NCBI RefSeq assembly: GCF_024714495.1
Contig: NZ_JAMZMJ010000006.1
Location: forward strand, 124,001 to 188,000
Reading direction: 5' to 3'
Origin: Marinoscillum pacificum
GTDB taxonomy: Bacteria; Bacteroidota; Bacteroidia; Cytophagales; Cyclobacteriaceae
DNA: 64,000 nucleotides
Part shown: one piece after another, positions 16,334-25,382 of the stretch
Layout of the letters: each line of letters begins with the position of its first letter
Position numbering within the stretch: the first letter of the stretch is position 1
Notes under the pieces: model-generated
The model's input: only the letters and a program-made list of their open reading frames with translations
The model's database searches: none
What the model was told of the DNA's origin: nothing
Position numbers and translations under genes: made by a program

Positions 16334-18736
16334 TTAGTTTCTCAACGGCCTTCCTTTGAACAAAATGCTCTGGATTCTTTCCAAAGTTTTCTGCTCGCCG
16401 CATAGACTCAAGAAAGCTTCTCTTTCCAGGTCAAGGAGATACTGCTCAGAAACTAAACTTTCTGAACTCAAGTCACCGCCACTCATAACGTAAGCAAGCT
16501 TGCTTGCAATTTTCGCGTCGTGATCCGAAATATAAGATCCGTATTTCATCCCGATAATTCCTGCTTCGAACATCGCCATACTGGTTCTACCATGTACTTT
16601 GATATCTTTTCTCTCTACAGGCTGTGTATATCCAGCATCGGCTATTTCCAAAACTCTTGCTTTTGCATCCGCAATTAGTCGTGATCTATTCAATGTGATT
16701 CTATCAGATGGTCTGATGATATCCATTGCTTTTGCCTCTTCTGCTGAAGTTGCCACTTTCGCTGTAGCGATGTTCATGAAATATTCCTGAAGGATATTCA
16801 ATTCAGGATCGTTCGGCATGTATTTGTCAGCAGCACGCAAAGTCAATTCTTTGGTACCACCCCCACCAGGGATCAAGCCAACACCCACTTCTACCAAACC
16901 GATGTAGGTTTCGGCATGTGCCTGAATCGCATCACAATGAAGTGACAATTCACAACCTCCGCCCAGTGCCAATCCAGCATCTGCAGCAACAACTGGCACA
17001 GAGGAGAACCTTGCTCTGGTCATGGTTTGTTGGAATTGACGAATCATCAGATCGATTTCATCATATTCCTGATCTACGGCAAACATGAACAACATTGCCA
17101 GGTTCGCTCCAGCTGAGAAATTCGAAGATTCGTTTCCAATCACCACTCCGCGGTAGTCTTTCTCCGCCATGGTAATCGCTGTATTGATTCCTTCGATTAC
17201 TTCCGCACCGATAGCATTCATTTTCGTGTGGAACTCTACGTTCAATACACCATCTCCAATATCGTAGATGGTAGCTCCGTCGTTTTTCCAAACTATTTTG
17301 TTTTCTTTGAAAGCGTCCAGGAAGATAAATCCTTCTGTTCCCGGAACCACTTTATAAGACTTGGACGGAATATCGTAGTAGTGCTTATTGCCGTTTTCGA
17401 ATTTGTAGAACGTCTCATTTCCACCAGCAAGCATTTCATCGACCCATGCTGCAGGTGCAAGATCCATTTCTTTCATTTTATCCACGCAGGCTTTTACACC
17501 CATGGCATCCCATGTAGCAAATGGACCCATTTCCCAACCAAATCCGGAAGCTACCGCCTGGTCGATTCGATACAATTCATCGGCGATTTCTGGAATACGA
17601 TTTGTGCAGTATCTGAACAAATCAAAGAAGGACTGTCTGTAGAAATCTCCTTCTCGTCCATCCGCATTGATGACGATCTGGAATCTCTTTTTCAGATCTT
17701 CTTCGTTTTTCGTTTTGTCCAGAATGTCGAGTTTGATCTTATCTTTTTGTTTGTATTCAAACGTTTTAAGATCTAGCTCAAGAATATCTTTCTTTCCATT
17801 CTCGTCAACTACTTTCTTGTAGTATCCTTGTTTGGTTTTATCTCCCCACCATTTTTTATCATACAGCTCCTGTACAATTTTTGGTAGTTGGAAAGTATCA
17901 CGTGATTCGTCATTTGGCAATCCATGGTACAGACCTTGTGCTACTTTCACGGCAGTATCCAAACCAACCACGTCCATCGTTCTGAACGTTGCAGATTTCT
18001 GACGACCAATCACTGGACCTGTCAACTTATCCACTTCATTAACTGAAAGACCCATTTTTTCAATGGTGTGCATTCCAGACATGATGGCGTAGATTCCGAT
18101 TCGGTTGGCGATGAAAGCCGGGGTGTCTTTACAAAGTACCGTTTCTTTACCTAAATACAGATCTCCGTATTTCAAGAAGAAATCTACGATTTCCGGATCT
18201 GTCTTTTGGGTTGGAATAATCTCCAACAACTTCAAATATCTCGGAGGATTGAAGAAGTGCGTTCCGCAGAAATGCTTTTGAAAATCTTCACTTCTGCCTT
18301 CCAACATAAAGTTAATTGGAATACCAGAGGTGTTGGAACTAATTAAAGTTCCTGGTTTTCTATGCTTCTCTACGTTTTCAAATAATGTCTTCTTGATTTC
18401 CAGGTTTTCAACAACCGCCTCAATCACCCAATCATAGTCTTTAATCTTTGCAAGATCATCGTCAAAGTTCCCTGTTTTGATCAGGGAAGCTTTGTCTTTA
18501 CTGTAAAGGGGTGAAGGTTTTGATTTTACCGCGGCCTCTAGTGAAGAGTTCACGATTTTGTTTTTCACTTGTGGAGAATCAAGCGTTAGTCCCTTTGCTT
18601 TTTCATCGTCGGTGAGTTCCTTCGGACTGATGTCCAAAAGCAGAACTTCCAAGCCAATGTTCGCAAAGTGGCAGGCGATCCGAGATCCCATGATTCCGGA
18701 GCCTAGTACTACTGCTTTCTTAATGCTTCGTTTCAT
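16334..18736 (-). CDS. fadN: 3-hydroxyacyl-CoA dehydrogenase / enoyl-CoA hydratase, FadN-type
   Basis: An 800-residue bifunctional beta-oxidation enzyme with the dehydrogenase first and the hydratase last, the order of Bacillus FadN (789 residues), not the reverse order of FadB/FadJ. NAD-binding L-G-S-G-I-M-G (11-17), the dehydrogenase His in C-G-T-H-F-F-N-P-P, then a hydratase fold after about residue 500 with S-A-G-A-N-L, L-A-L-G-G-G-C-E-L and V-G-L-I-P-G-G-G-G. It hydrates enoyl-CoA and oxidises the 3-hydroxy product to the substrate of FadA. The start overlaps the end of marR by 17 bases, so the two are translationally linked. Confidence 0.94.
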   Translation of the reverse strand: MKRSIKKAVVLGSGIMGSRIACHFANIGLEVLLLDISPKELTDDEKAKGLTLDSPQVKNKIVNSSLEAAVKSKPSPLYSKDKASLIKTGNFDDDLAKIKDYDWVIEAVVENLEIKKTLFENVEKHRKPGTLISSNTSGIPINFMLEGRSEDFQKHFCGTHFFNPPRYLKLLEIIPTQKTDPEIVDFFLKYGDLYLGKETVLCKDTPAFIANRIGIYAIMSGMHTIEKMGLSVNEVDKLTGPVIGRQKSATFRTMDVVGLDTAVKVAQGLYHGLPNDESRDTFQLPKIVQELYDKKWWGDKTKQGYYKKVVDENGKKDILELDLKTFEYKQKDKIKLDILDKTKNEEDLKKRFQIVINADGREGDFYRQSFFDLFRYCTNRIPEIADELYRIDQAVASGFGWEMGPFATWDAMGVKACVDKMKEMDLAPAAWVDEMLAGGNETFYKFENGNKHYYDIPSKSYKVVPGTEGFIFLDAFKENKIVWKNDGATIYDIGDGVLNVEFHTKMNAIGAEVIEGINTAITMAEKDYRGVVIGNESSNFSAGANLAMLFMFAVDQEYDEIDLMIRQFQQTMTRARFSSVPVVAADAGLALGGGCELSLHCDAIQAHAETYIGLVEVGVGLIPGGGGTKELTLRAADKYMPNDPELNILQEYFMNIATAKVATSAEEAKAMDIIRPSDRITLNRSRLIADAKARVLEIADAGYTQPVERKDIKVHGRTSMAMFEAGIIGMKYGSYISDHDAKIASKLAYVMSGGDLSSESLVSEQYLLDLEREAFLSLCGEQKTLERIQSILFKGRPLRN

Positions 18737-19193
18737 AAATAAAGGCTTCTGCTAGTTTATCGAATAAAGATTTATCTTCTATTAATTGAGTTACTTGATT
18801 GGTAACACGTATGAAAGCCTTAATGTCTTCATCAGGCATCAAATCGTGCATCTTTTTATTAAATTCTTTAACGGCTCGTCTAGAAAATTCGCGTTTCTCC
18901 TTACCGGTCTCTGTTAAAAATATTCTAACGGATCTGCCATCGGTAGGATCTTTTTCACGGTAAATCCATTTTTTGTCTTCCATGGTTTTGAGCATTCGCG
19001 TAAGCGAACGAGCTTCCAATCCCATAAGTGGTGCGATTTTCGTGGCAGGGGTTCCTTCTTCTACGTCTATGTTGAGAAGTACAAATCCGGTGGATGCGGT
19101 CACATCTACTTGAGCGCCGTATTGATTATACATTCGCGAGATAGCATGCCATGCCACCTTGATGTTGTAATCGATGGTTTCTTCTCTTTTCAT
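18720..19193 (-). CDS. MarR-family transcriptional regulator of the fad operon
   Basis: The frame can open at a TTG (19232) but the ATG at 19193 gives a normal 157-residue MarR protein. It has the winged helix-turn-helix with T-P-A-T-K-I-A-P-L-M-G-L-E-A-R-S-L-T-R and the wing D-P-T-D-G-R-S-V-R, between dimerisation helices. It is the first gene of marR-fadN-S23-fadA. A perfect palindrome lies in its promoter region, so it probably represses its own operon and releases it when a fatty acid or acyl-CoA binds. The effector is inferred from the operon, not from the sequence. Confidence 0.92.
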   Translation of the reverse strand: MKREETIDYNIKVAWHAISRMYNQYGAQVDVTASTGFVLLNIDVEEGTPATKIAPLMGLEARSLTRMLKTMEDKKWIYREKDPTDGRSVRIFLTETGKEKREFSRRAVKEFNKKMHDLMPDEDIKAFIRVTNQVTQLIEDKSLFDKLAEAFIYETKH

Positions 19194-19251
19194 CGTTTCA
19201 TTTTTGGGCTTCGCTGACTGTCTGGACAGCAAGCGGATTTTAGAGTCAAAC

Positions 19252-19283
19252 CAAAGATAATCAAAATTTGTTATGCATGCATA
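19252..19283 (-). promoter_or_regulatory. marR-fad operon promoter with palindromic operator
   Basis: On the minus strand TATCTTTG (19252-19259) matches the Bacteroidota -7 box exactly, about 60 bases before the marR start. Twelve bases upstream lies the perfect 12-base palindrome TATGCATGCATA (19272-19283), over the position of the -33 element. This is where a MarR dimer would block polymerase. Confidence 0.5.
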
Positions 19284-19362
19284 CTATTTTTAGGTTTCCC
19301 TCCGTCTCTATTGAAAGTGTCAATAATGGGGAAATTTGGTGGTTTTATTAGCTTTGGGAAAG

Positions 19363-19938
19363 ATGAAACAGGATAACTCACAATATAAGGAAATACCCAA
19401 AGCATTTCACTCTTTTGAAAACGAAGGTTTATTTACTCACTGTATAGAGTGTGAACGAGAATTACTCAAGGGAGATTGCGATTATGTGATTGAAAAAGCC
19501 GTTCGTAATTATCAGGGATTCAAAGCCGAAGATGTAATCTTCGATTATGCCATCTGTATAGATTGTGCGATAGAAATTCAAAAACGCATGTCCAAAGAAT
19601 CGATGCAAAAAATCCAGGAGTACATGCAAGTTCAACTTCTAAAGGGTCAGAGGGAATTACAAAACCGTGATCTTACGGATGTTGATGGCTTGTATTCAAA
19701 ATGTATGTTTACAGACGAGGACAAATCCAATTGTGAGGAATATCAGGTTTTCGCTTTTTGTCGAGGGGACAAATTGAATTTACAAATGCCACCATACATG
19801 GTGTCAGGTCCGATTCTTGATGAAATTTCCGAACTACTTTCCGATGAAACCCGAGATGAGCTCAACGGATTTTTCAACAAACACTTTTCTCCTGCTCCCG
19901 GAATGTTCAATCCGGATCCGAGGTTGATATTGATTTAA
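19363..19938 (+). CDS. hypothetical protein with two CxxC pairs
   Basis: The frame can start at GTG 19336, but ATG 19363 gives a cleaner 191-residue protein. It has H-C-I-E-C-E-R near residue 26 and C-I-D-C near 65, two Cys pairs spaced like a zinc-binding knuckle, then a Gln/Glu-rich helical stretch and a C-terminal part with F-C-R-G-D and L-Q-M-P-P-Y-M. No signal peptide. I do not recognise the family. Zinc binding is inferred from Cys spacing only. It is divergent from the marR promoter. Confidence 0.75.
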   Translation: MKQDNSQYKEIPKAFHSFENEGLFTHCIECERELLKGDCDYVIEKAVRNYQGFKAEDVIFDYAICIDCAIEIQKRMSKESMQKIQEYMQVQLLKGQRELQNRDLTDVDGLYSKCMFTDEDKSNCEEYQVFAFCRGDKLNLQMPPYMVSGPILDEISELLSDETRDELNGFFNKHFSPAPGMFNPDPRLILI

Positions 19939-19998
19939 TGATAAATAATGGTTAGGTACGGTTATTGTTGTAATTTTAATAAATAACCTACTTGTACC

Positions 19999-20586
19999 AT
20001 GACGCGATTTTATCTCGTATTTATTCTAATAATATTATTTATAAGTTGTGAGAAGACAGATCCAGCACCATCAGAAAATCTGGTTGTAAATAGTTTGGGT
20101 CTTACCATTCAAAATAGCACTTGGACGCCATCAGTCATTGATGGAGATTCCTGTCAACAAACTTTCAACTGTGAATTGTTTTTTGCTGGCAATGGAACTA
20201 CACAAACACCATTTTACAGGGTTAAAGCCACACAATTCGAAGATTACCATTTGAATTTGAAAAAATCTGACTTTAGACTCCAAGTAGGGGGCGTTGATAA
20301 AGAAACTACATACAGTGTTAGTGATGCAGTTGAAGATTTCTCTTCATATGCGATGTACATAGATTATGAATCCAATGAGAAGAAAATTTATACTAGCGAA
20401 GGCTCCAACAGTACTTTGGAAATTTTGAAAATGTTTCCCATTGAAAATTCTCAGCTTATTGGTTTTGAAGGCCAATTTATTGGAACTCTATACAACACAG
20501 AAAACGTAAATGACTCTATTCAAATCAAAAGTAAGTCCTTAAAATTTCTACAAACCAATAGACACGATTATCAACAGTGTTTATGA
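19999..20586 (+). CDS. lipoprotein of unknown function
   Basis: The 195-residue protein has a leader with lipobox L-F-I-S-C17 followed by E-K-T-D-P-A-P. The mature part is beta-rich, with the pair C-Q-Q-T-F-N-C that could form a disulfide and a final Cys near the C-terminus. No family recognised; a role on the cell surface is inferred from the lipobox. It is a single gene between two unrelated genes. Confidence 0.8.
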   Translation: MTRFYLVFILIILFISCEKTDPAPSENLVVNSLGLTIQNSTWTPSVIDGDSCQQTFNCELFFAGNGTTQTPFYRVKATQFEDYHLNLKKSDFRLQVGGVDKETTYSVSDAVEDFSSYAMYIDYESNEKKIYTSEGSNSTLEILKMFPIENSQLIGFEGQFIGTLYNTENVNDSIQIKSKSLKFLQTNRHDYQQCL

Positions 20587-20649
20587 TTCATAGTATGCTG
20601 TGACAATAGGTTGTCACTCTTCAGTCTTAAGTTTGGATAAATTAACGAA

Positions 20650-21249
20650 ATGACTGACCCATCAATACCGACTTTCATACCTACTTCTGTAGCCAGCTGG
20701 CGAGATTGGTTACAGGAGAATCATGAATCTGAAAACTCAGTTTGGCTAGTCTATTACAAAAAAGATACTGGCATGCCAAGTATTTCATGGGAAGAAGCTG
20801 TTGAAGAAGCTCTTTGCTTCGGTTGGATAGATAGTCGGCGACAGCCGATCGATTCTGAAAAATTCAGACAGTATTTCTGTAAGCGAAAACCTAATGGAAA
20901 CTGGTCCAAGATTAATAAGGAAAAAGTTGAGATACTGATCAAGCAGGGGAGAATGTCTCCAGCTGGTATGCAAAGCATCGAAATTTCCAAACAAAACGGC
21001 TCCTGGACCTACCTAGATGATGTAGAAAATTTAACTATTCCGGAGGACCTGATTGCAGCCTTCCAAAATCATCCTGGCTCGGAAGAATCGTTTCATTCAT
21101 TTAGCAAATCCTCCAAAAAACTTGCGCTCTATTGGATTCATTCAGCCAAGCGTGCAGAAACCAGAGCTAAACGAATTCACGAAATATCTGAAAGTGCTGC
21201 TGAAGGACTACTACCTAAACCAATTCGTCCTCCTAAAAGGAAAACTTAA
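20650..21249 (+). CDS. YdeI/OmpD-associated family protein
   Basis: The 199-residue protein matches the YdeI-like family: W-L-V-Y-Y-K-K, the core E-A-V-E-E-A-L-C-F-G-W-I-D-S, Y-F-C-K-R-K-P-N-G-N-W-S and a basic helical C-terminus with A-K-R-x-E-T-R-A-K-R. Family members are small cytoplasmic proteins, some linked to bacteriocin resistance or OmpD regulation, with an undefined biochemical role. It overlaps the convergent outer-membrane gene at 21233 by 17 bases. Confidence 0.9.
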   Translation: MTDPSIPTFIPTSVASWRDWLQENHESENSVWLVYYKKDTGMPSISWEEAVEEALCFGWIDSRRQPIDSEKFRQYFCKRKPNGNWSKINKEKVEILIKQGRMSPAGMQSIEISKQNGSWTYLDDVENLTIPEDLIAAFQNHPGSEESFHSFSKSSKKLALYWIHSAKRAETRAKRIHEISESAAEGLLPKPIRPPKRKT

Positions 21250-22033
21250 ATCCATTGGTCAGTGAGTACACCCAATTGTTAATCGCGATAATAGGTTTAT
21301 CCTCATACTGTGCTGAAAAGGACGTGTTGAATGCTAAGCGATCAGTTAATTTCACATTGATCACAGCATCTCCACTGATTCTATTCCGAAATACTTCATC
21401 CTCCTGATCATAACCGCCTTGATAATAGGCGCTCATATTGAAGGAGACATTTTCATTTATTTTTTGCTTGTAATTGATGTAGTTCGTGGATTTGATCATC
21501 TCCTTTTCAATGATCATATCTTCAACTTCAAGGCTTTTCCAATTTTCTCTTTCATACATGGCGCCAATTCCAATATGCATTGTGGCTTTGGAAGATTCCA
21601 TCAGGCGGATACGTACATTTCCACCTTCCAATAATCGAAGAGGCATTTTACGTCCCTGATCATATTGAATCTGAGAAAACAGCTCATAGGAGATTTTGCG
21701 CTTGCGCAAAAAGTTGATTCTAAAATGAGCCTGACCGGTAGAGAATAGTGGACCAGTCGTTGTTTTAAAATAATTCAATTGATTAAGTAGAATGTATGCG
21801 TGATTTTTCCCAACATACACCAGATCAGCATCGCCATCAATTCCTGTGTAGGTAATATTTTGCTCAGCAGTTGCACTTCGGTTATTCAGATTGAAATCTA
21901 AATTGATACTTCCCATAAAATATCCTGAGGAATCAGAAGAGATACTGCCTTTATCTACTTTGAGTATTTGGGTGAATGCTGTAAATGAACTGAAGGTTAG
22001 TACTGCTAGAATTGTGAGTTTCTGAATAGACAC
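21233..22033 (-). CDS. DUF481-type outer-membrane beta-barrel protein
   Basis: The 266-residue protein has a signal peptide cleaved near F-T-Q, alternating beta strands throughout and a terminal F-K-F-S-F ending in Phe, all typical of an outer-membrane barrel. The strand pattern with S-Y-E-L-F-S-Q-I-Q-Y-D and the short turns resemble the DUF481 salt-stress-induced porin-like family. Function unknown; a structural or small-molecule channel role is inferred. It is convergent with the YdeI-like gene. Confidence 0.78.
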   Translation of the reverse strand: MSIQKLTILAVLTFSSFTAFTQILKVDKGSISSDSSGYFMGSINLDFNLNNRSATAEQNITYTGIDGDADLVYVGKNHAYILLNQLNYFKTTTGPLFSTGQAHFRINFLRKRKISYELFSQIQYDQGRKMPLRLLEGGNVRIRLMESSKATMHIGIGAMYERENWKSLEVEDMIIEKEMIKSTNYINYKQKINENVSFNMSAYYQGGYDQEDEVFRNRISGDAVINVKLTDRLAFNTSFSAQYEDKPIIAINNWVYSLTNGFKFSF

Positions 22034-22213
22034 TTATGCTGATTTTAATAATTCGGTTGCGAAAATAATTAACAGGTCAAACTATGTAATGTTTGTTCAC
22101 ATAAAATCAGGTGGTGTGTTTTGGTAACGGACAATGGTTGGATTTATTCCTCAATGATTCATCGAATTGTAATTCTTGTTGAATTATGGTTTATTGAACC
22201 AGATTCCATTCCT

Positions 22214-22633
22214 ATGAAAAAATATTCAATCTATTTTGTCATTTTAATCACAGTAATCGCATGTGATTCTTCACCGAAAGAAAATTCTAAATCAGAAGCT
22301 CCTTTGGAAGTAAAGGATGAATCTATAAAAGAGATAAGTCTTGTCGGTATTTTGGATGGGAAATGGAAGAGTGAAGGAAATGATGGCACGGTCTCCAATT
22401 TTCTGGAGTTTGAATCATCAAGCAAGGAATTCTATGCCTGGGTTGCTGACGAATCAAAACCTGAAACAGTTTCCGGAAGTTATGAAATTATTGGAGATAC
22501 GTTACTGCACTTAACTTATCCAGAATTCAATTATCAAGAACATTTCGCTTTTGACTCAATTGCTGAAAACTATCTGGATATGTTTTCGCTAGGAGTGAGT
22601 GCCGGAAATTTGATTTATCAAAAACAAGAGTAA
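22214..22633 (+). CDS. small lipoprotein of unknown function
   Basis: The frame extends to 22121, but the ATG at 22214 begins a typical lipoprotein leader (M-K-K-Y-S-I then lipobox V-I-A-C17), giving 139 residues. The mature domain contains G-K-W-K-S-E-G-N-D-G-T and alternating short strands, like a small lipocalin-type barrel, but this is only a guess. The 180 bases before it hold no feature I can name. Confidence 0.75.
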   Translation: MKKYSIYFVILITVIACDSSPKENSKSEAPLEVKDESIKEISLVGILDGKWKSEGNDGTVSNFLEFESSSKEFYAWVADESKPETVSGSYEIIGDTLLHLTYPEFNYQEHFAFDSIAENYLDMFSLGVSAGNLIYQKQE

Positions 22634-22746
22634 ATACACGCTCATTGACAAATCTCACCTGATCATATGATGTGCTTCATGGGAGTAAATGATTTCAGGA
22701 TCTAATTTCATATTGAAATCCTAATCAACCTCTAAACATCACATCT

Positions 22747-23109
22747 ATGGAAACCTTACAGGTAAACACCACATTCGACAAAGGAGAGGAATTTTTAGCA
22801 GTGGCCTATCATGCCCTAAATTATGCTGATCAGGAAGACACAGCTTATATGGTTTGTATCAATGCTAAAAATGCGTTGGCTAATTTTTTGATCAGTTTTT
22901 TGGATCACTATGGTGAAAAAATCTATACCGAAGATCCTGAGGTATTGCTGAATCAATGCCGAGATTTGAGTGGAAACTATTTTGATCTGAACATTCAAGA
23001 ATTGCTCCTTTGGCAAAATGGTGAAACTGATGTTTCTCTGAATCTAGCGCGACAAATAGTTCATATGGCCGAAATGGCTCGTGAATTAATGGTTTGCGAA
23101 CTACTATAA
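22747..23109 (+). CDS. helical hypothetical protein, weakly HEPN-like
   Basis: The 120-residue acidic, all-helical protein has repeated A-x-x-A-L-A-N-F-L and E-L-L-L-W-Q-N-G-E-T, which loosely recall the HEPN nucleotide-binding fold, but the R-x(4)-H motif of active HEPN RNases is absent. No signal peptide. Stand-alone unit between a lipoprotein and the TPR protein, ending in a strong hairpin. No function assigned. Confidence 0.7.
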   Translation: METLQVNTTFDKGEEFLAVAYHALNYADQEDTAYMVCINAKNALANFLISFLDHYGEKIYTEDPEVLLNQCRDLSGNYFDLNIQELLLWQNGETDVSLNLARQIVHMAEMARELMVCELL

Positions 23110-23114
23110 TATTT

Positions 23115-23164
23115 AGGGTGCTTTTATTCCCATGTGTGACATGGGAATACGGGCACCTATTTTC
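23115..23164. terminator. bidirectional hairpin between convergent genes
   Basis: AGGGTGC pairs with GCACCT and inside it TTCCCATGT pairs with ACATGGGAA around a 3-base loop. A weak T-rich tail (TATTTTCTT) follows on the plus strand. It separates genes ending at 23109 and 23165. Confidence 0.65.
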
Positions 23165-24985
23165 TTAATTCACCAAATCACCTCGAATCTGTCGGATTCT
23201 TTGTCTGGCCTCTGCAACATACATGCTTCCAGGATGCGCTTTCAAAAATTCCTGGTAAAGTGTCATGGCTTGCTCTTCATCATGAAGATAATCTTGTACA
23301 ATAGTCGCTTTTTTATAGAATGCATCGTCACTTAGGATGTCATAGGAATATGCCTGAATAATTTTATCCAGGTAATCCACAGCTTGTTGATAATTCCCGG
23401 CTTGAAGTTCCAGCTTTGACTGTAGCCAGTACACTTCATCGGTAATGCTATGTCCAGGATTCTCTTTCAGGATTTTAGCCAATTTGGCTTTTGCCTCGGC
23501 AGTTTTATTTTGAAATATTAACAACTCTACGTTGGCAAATTCCTGCATGATAAAATCTGTGGTATCGAAAGCCGTATTATCTGTAATCAATAAACTGAGT
23601 GCAATGGCATCATTGGATATTTCGCGAGTGGTCGCCAGTTTTAAAATGTCAAGATGACTTTTCGCCAAAGCGAAGTTTCCCGTAAAATAGTTGAGTCTGG
23701 CATTTCGCAATTTCGCTTCATATCCCAGCGGCGCTTCCTTATTATCTTTTTCAACTTGAGAGTAGAGTAGGGTAGATTCCCACGGTTCACCAGTCAAAAT
23801 ATAAATATCTCCGAGATCCAGTTTACACTCTGATACCAGAGCGCGCGGAGCGCGTCGATTTTCGATTACAAAATTCAGGATTCGAGTGGCCGTGTCTAAT
23901 TCGTCTAGATAAAAGGCGTGAAGCAGCGCTTTGTTACGGAGTGCTTCTAAAGTGGTATAATTTGGACCAATCTGATCGTACAATTCTGAATATTCAGTTG
24001 CCAGGTTTCTTATAGCCGTGGTGTCTACCGGAAATGCCGTTTTCACTTTGTTCTCCTTTGACTTAATAAGGAATCTTCTGGCTTGTGGATAATTGTAGTC
24101 ATCACCGTAGGTATCGATCACATAAGTGTAAATATCAATGGCATCATCCCAGGACTCATTGTCATAAGCGATTCTAGCGATTCGCATACTCTGATCACCA
24201 GGCTGTTGATTTCTACGATCCAAAGCCCGAGCTTGAATAAATGCAGCGTAATAATTTTTGCGCTGAAGTTCTAACCAGATCAGTAGATCCGAATACAATG
24301 CACTATTCGGATCCTTCTGGATTTTCTGAATTAAAGTCTCCTCTAAAAATTCCTGATCCTCTGGTTCGGTCAAGATGTTTTGAAACAAGTTTTTTACATA
24401 AGCCAGATTAGCTGGATTTCCCTCAGCATAATTGATGTACTCTTCGGTCATCTTGCGCTTATCGTTTTTCATTCGATAAAGGGCAGCCATGTCCAAAGCA
24501 AATGCAGATTCCCGACCATTCAGTTTTCTAGCAGTGAGATAAAAATCAATAGCTTCTTCATACATCTGGTGAGAAACCAGATTTTGGGCAATAGAACTAA
24601 GCTGATACTGATTTTCAATAAACTGCTTTTTGAGTGTTGATAAGTACTTATCTAATTTATCGGATTCACCAATAGTGTGATATAAAAAAGCCAAGTCTAC
24701 CTGGTAGTTAATGTTTCCAGGAAATGATTTGATTACGCGATCAAGATATTTTTCGGCGCCCTTGATATCCTGTTCTTCTAAAAGCAGGCGAAAATAGTTC
24801 GCATGTATTAATGGTATAACCGAACGATTTTTTTCCAGATCTTCAAACATCGCGCGGGCTTTTTCAAATTCGCCCTGCTGAAAATACTCATTTGCTAGTT
24901 TGGCATCATCTGTTTGGGCTGACAGAGAAAGCGCGGCGCCGAGGAGAGTAATTATTATTAAAAATTTTCTGGTATACATATACAT
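23165..24985 (-). CDS. secreted TPR-repeat protein
   Basis: The frame starts at GTG 24997, but the ATG at 24985 begins a signal peptide ending at L-S-L-S-A-Q, giving 606 residues. The mature part is built of helix pairs with tetratricopeptide spacing: A-N-E-Y-F-Q-Q-G-E-F-E-K-A near 30, then more pairs through the length, and Y-Q-Q-A-V-D-Y-L-D-K-I near 555 before a final pair. TPR proteins in the periplasm or outer membrane act as scaffolds. It borders the candidate origin region on its upstream side. Partner and role are unknown. Confidence 0.88.
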   Translation of the reverse strand: MYMYTRKFLIIITLLGAALSLSAQTDDAKLANEYFQQGEFEKARAMFEDLEKNRSVIPLIHANYFRLLLEEQDIKGAEKYLDRVIKSFPGNINYQVDLAFLYHTIGESDKLDKYLSTLKKQFIENQYQLSSIAQNLVSHQMYEEAIDFYLTARKLNGRESAFALDMAALYRMKNDKRKMTEEYINYAEGNPANLAYVKNLFQNILTEPEDQEFLEETLIQKIQKDPNSALYSDLLIWLELQRKNYYAAFIQARALDRRNQQPGDQSMRIARIAYDNESWDDAIDIYTYVIDTYGDDYNYPQARRFLIKSKENKVKTAFPVDTTAIRNLATEYSELYDQIGPNYTTLEALRNKALLHAFYLDELDTATRILNFVIENRRAPRALVSECKLDLGDIYILTGEPWESTLLYSQVEKDNKEAPLGYEAKLRNARLNYFTGNFALAKSHLDILKLATTREISNDAIALSLLITDNTAFDTTDFIMQEFANVELLIFQNKTAEAKAKLAKILKENPGHSITDEVYWLQSKLELQAGNYQQAVDYLDKIIQAYSYDILSDDAFYKKATIVQDYLHDEEQAMTLYQEFLKAHPGSMYVAEARQRIRQIRGDLVN

Positions 24986-24989
24986 GAAG

Positions 24990-25382
24990 TTATCCACTTT
25001 ATTCTTCTACCTTATAATGAATATATAAGTTTTAAATTAAAAGCTATTTCTATTATTAAGGCTGTGGATATGTGGGTAAATCACTGAAATTAGATTTGTT
25101 TTTTAGGTTTGTTTATAAGTGATATCTATCTGAAATGTTTTCCACAGTTTATCTCTCTGTTAAGTCATTGAAAATCTGTCTTTTATTTTAAAATGTAGAT
25201 AAGTGATATATGCTCAATGTGAATTAGTGGAGAAGTAAAGATTTGGGATAGATGGTTGATAAATGTGAAGTTATTTGAAGTTTGTACTGCTTCACATGAA
25301 ATGTGGAAGTGGACAAAGTATAACTATGAGTTATTCCACCATAGTATCCACACTTGTCCACATGTTTATTGAGTTATTCAGA
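24990..25382. other. candidate chromosomal replication origin (oriC)
   Basis: The 390-base AT-rich gap between two minus-strand genes has no coding frame but carries nine 9-mers, each one mismatch from the DnaA box TTATNCACA: 24990-24998, 25138-25146, 25344-25352, 25354-25362 and 25374-25382 on the plus strand; 25063-25071, 25071-25079, 25194-25202 and 25218-25226 on the minus strand. None is perfect. A 60-base stretch at 25001-25060 has only ten G/C bases and could be the unwinding element. Two parS sites lie 4.5 kb to the right next to mnmG, a gene often close to oriC. The last box runs into the 3' end of the next gene. A chance cluster of this density is unlikely, but no skew computation was done. 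Confidence 0.65.

Noticed and set aside
22747-23109. HEPN toxin of a toxin-antitoxin pair
   Set aside because: The R-x(4)-H motif is absent and no nucleotidyltransferase antitoxin is adjacent.
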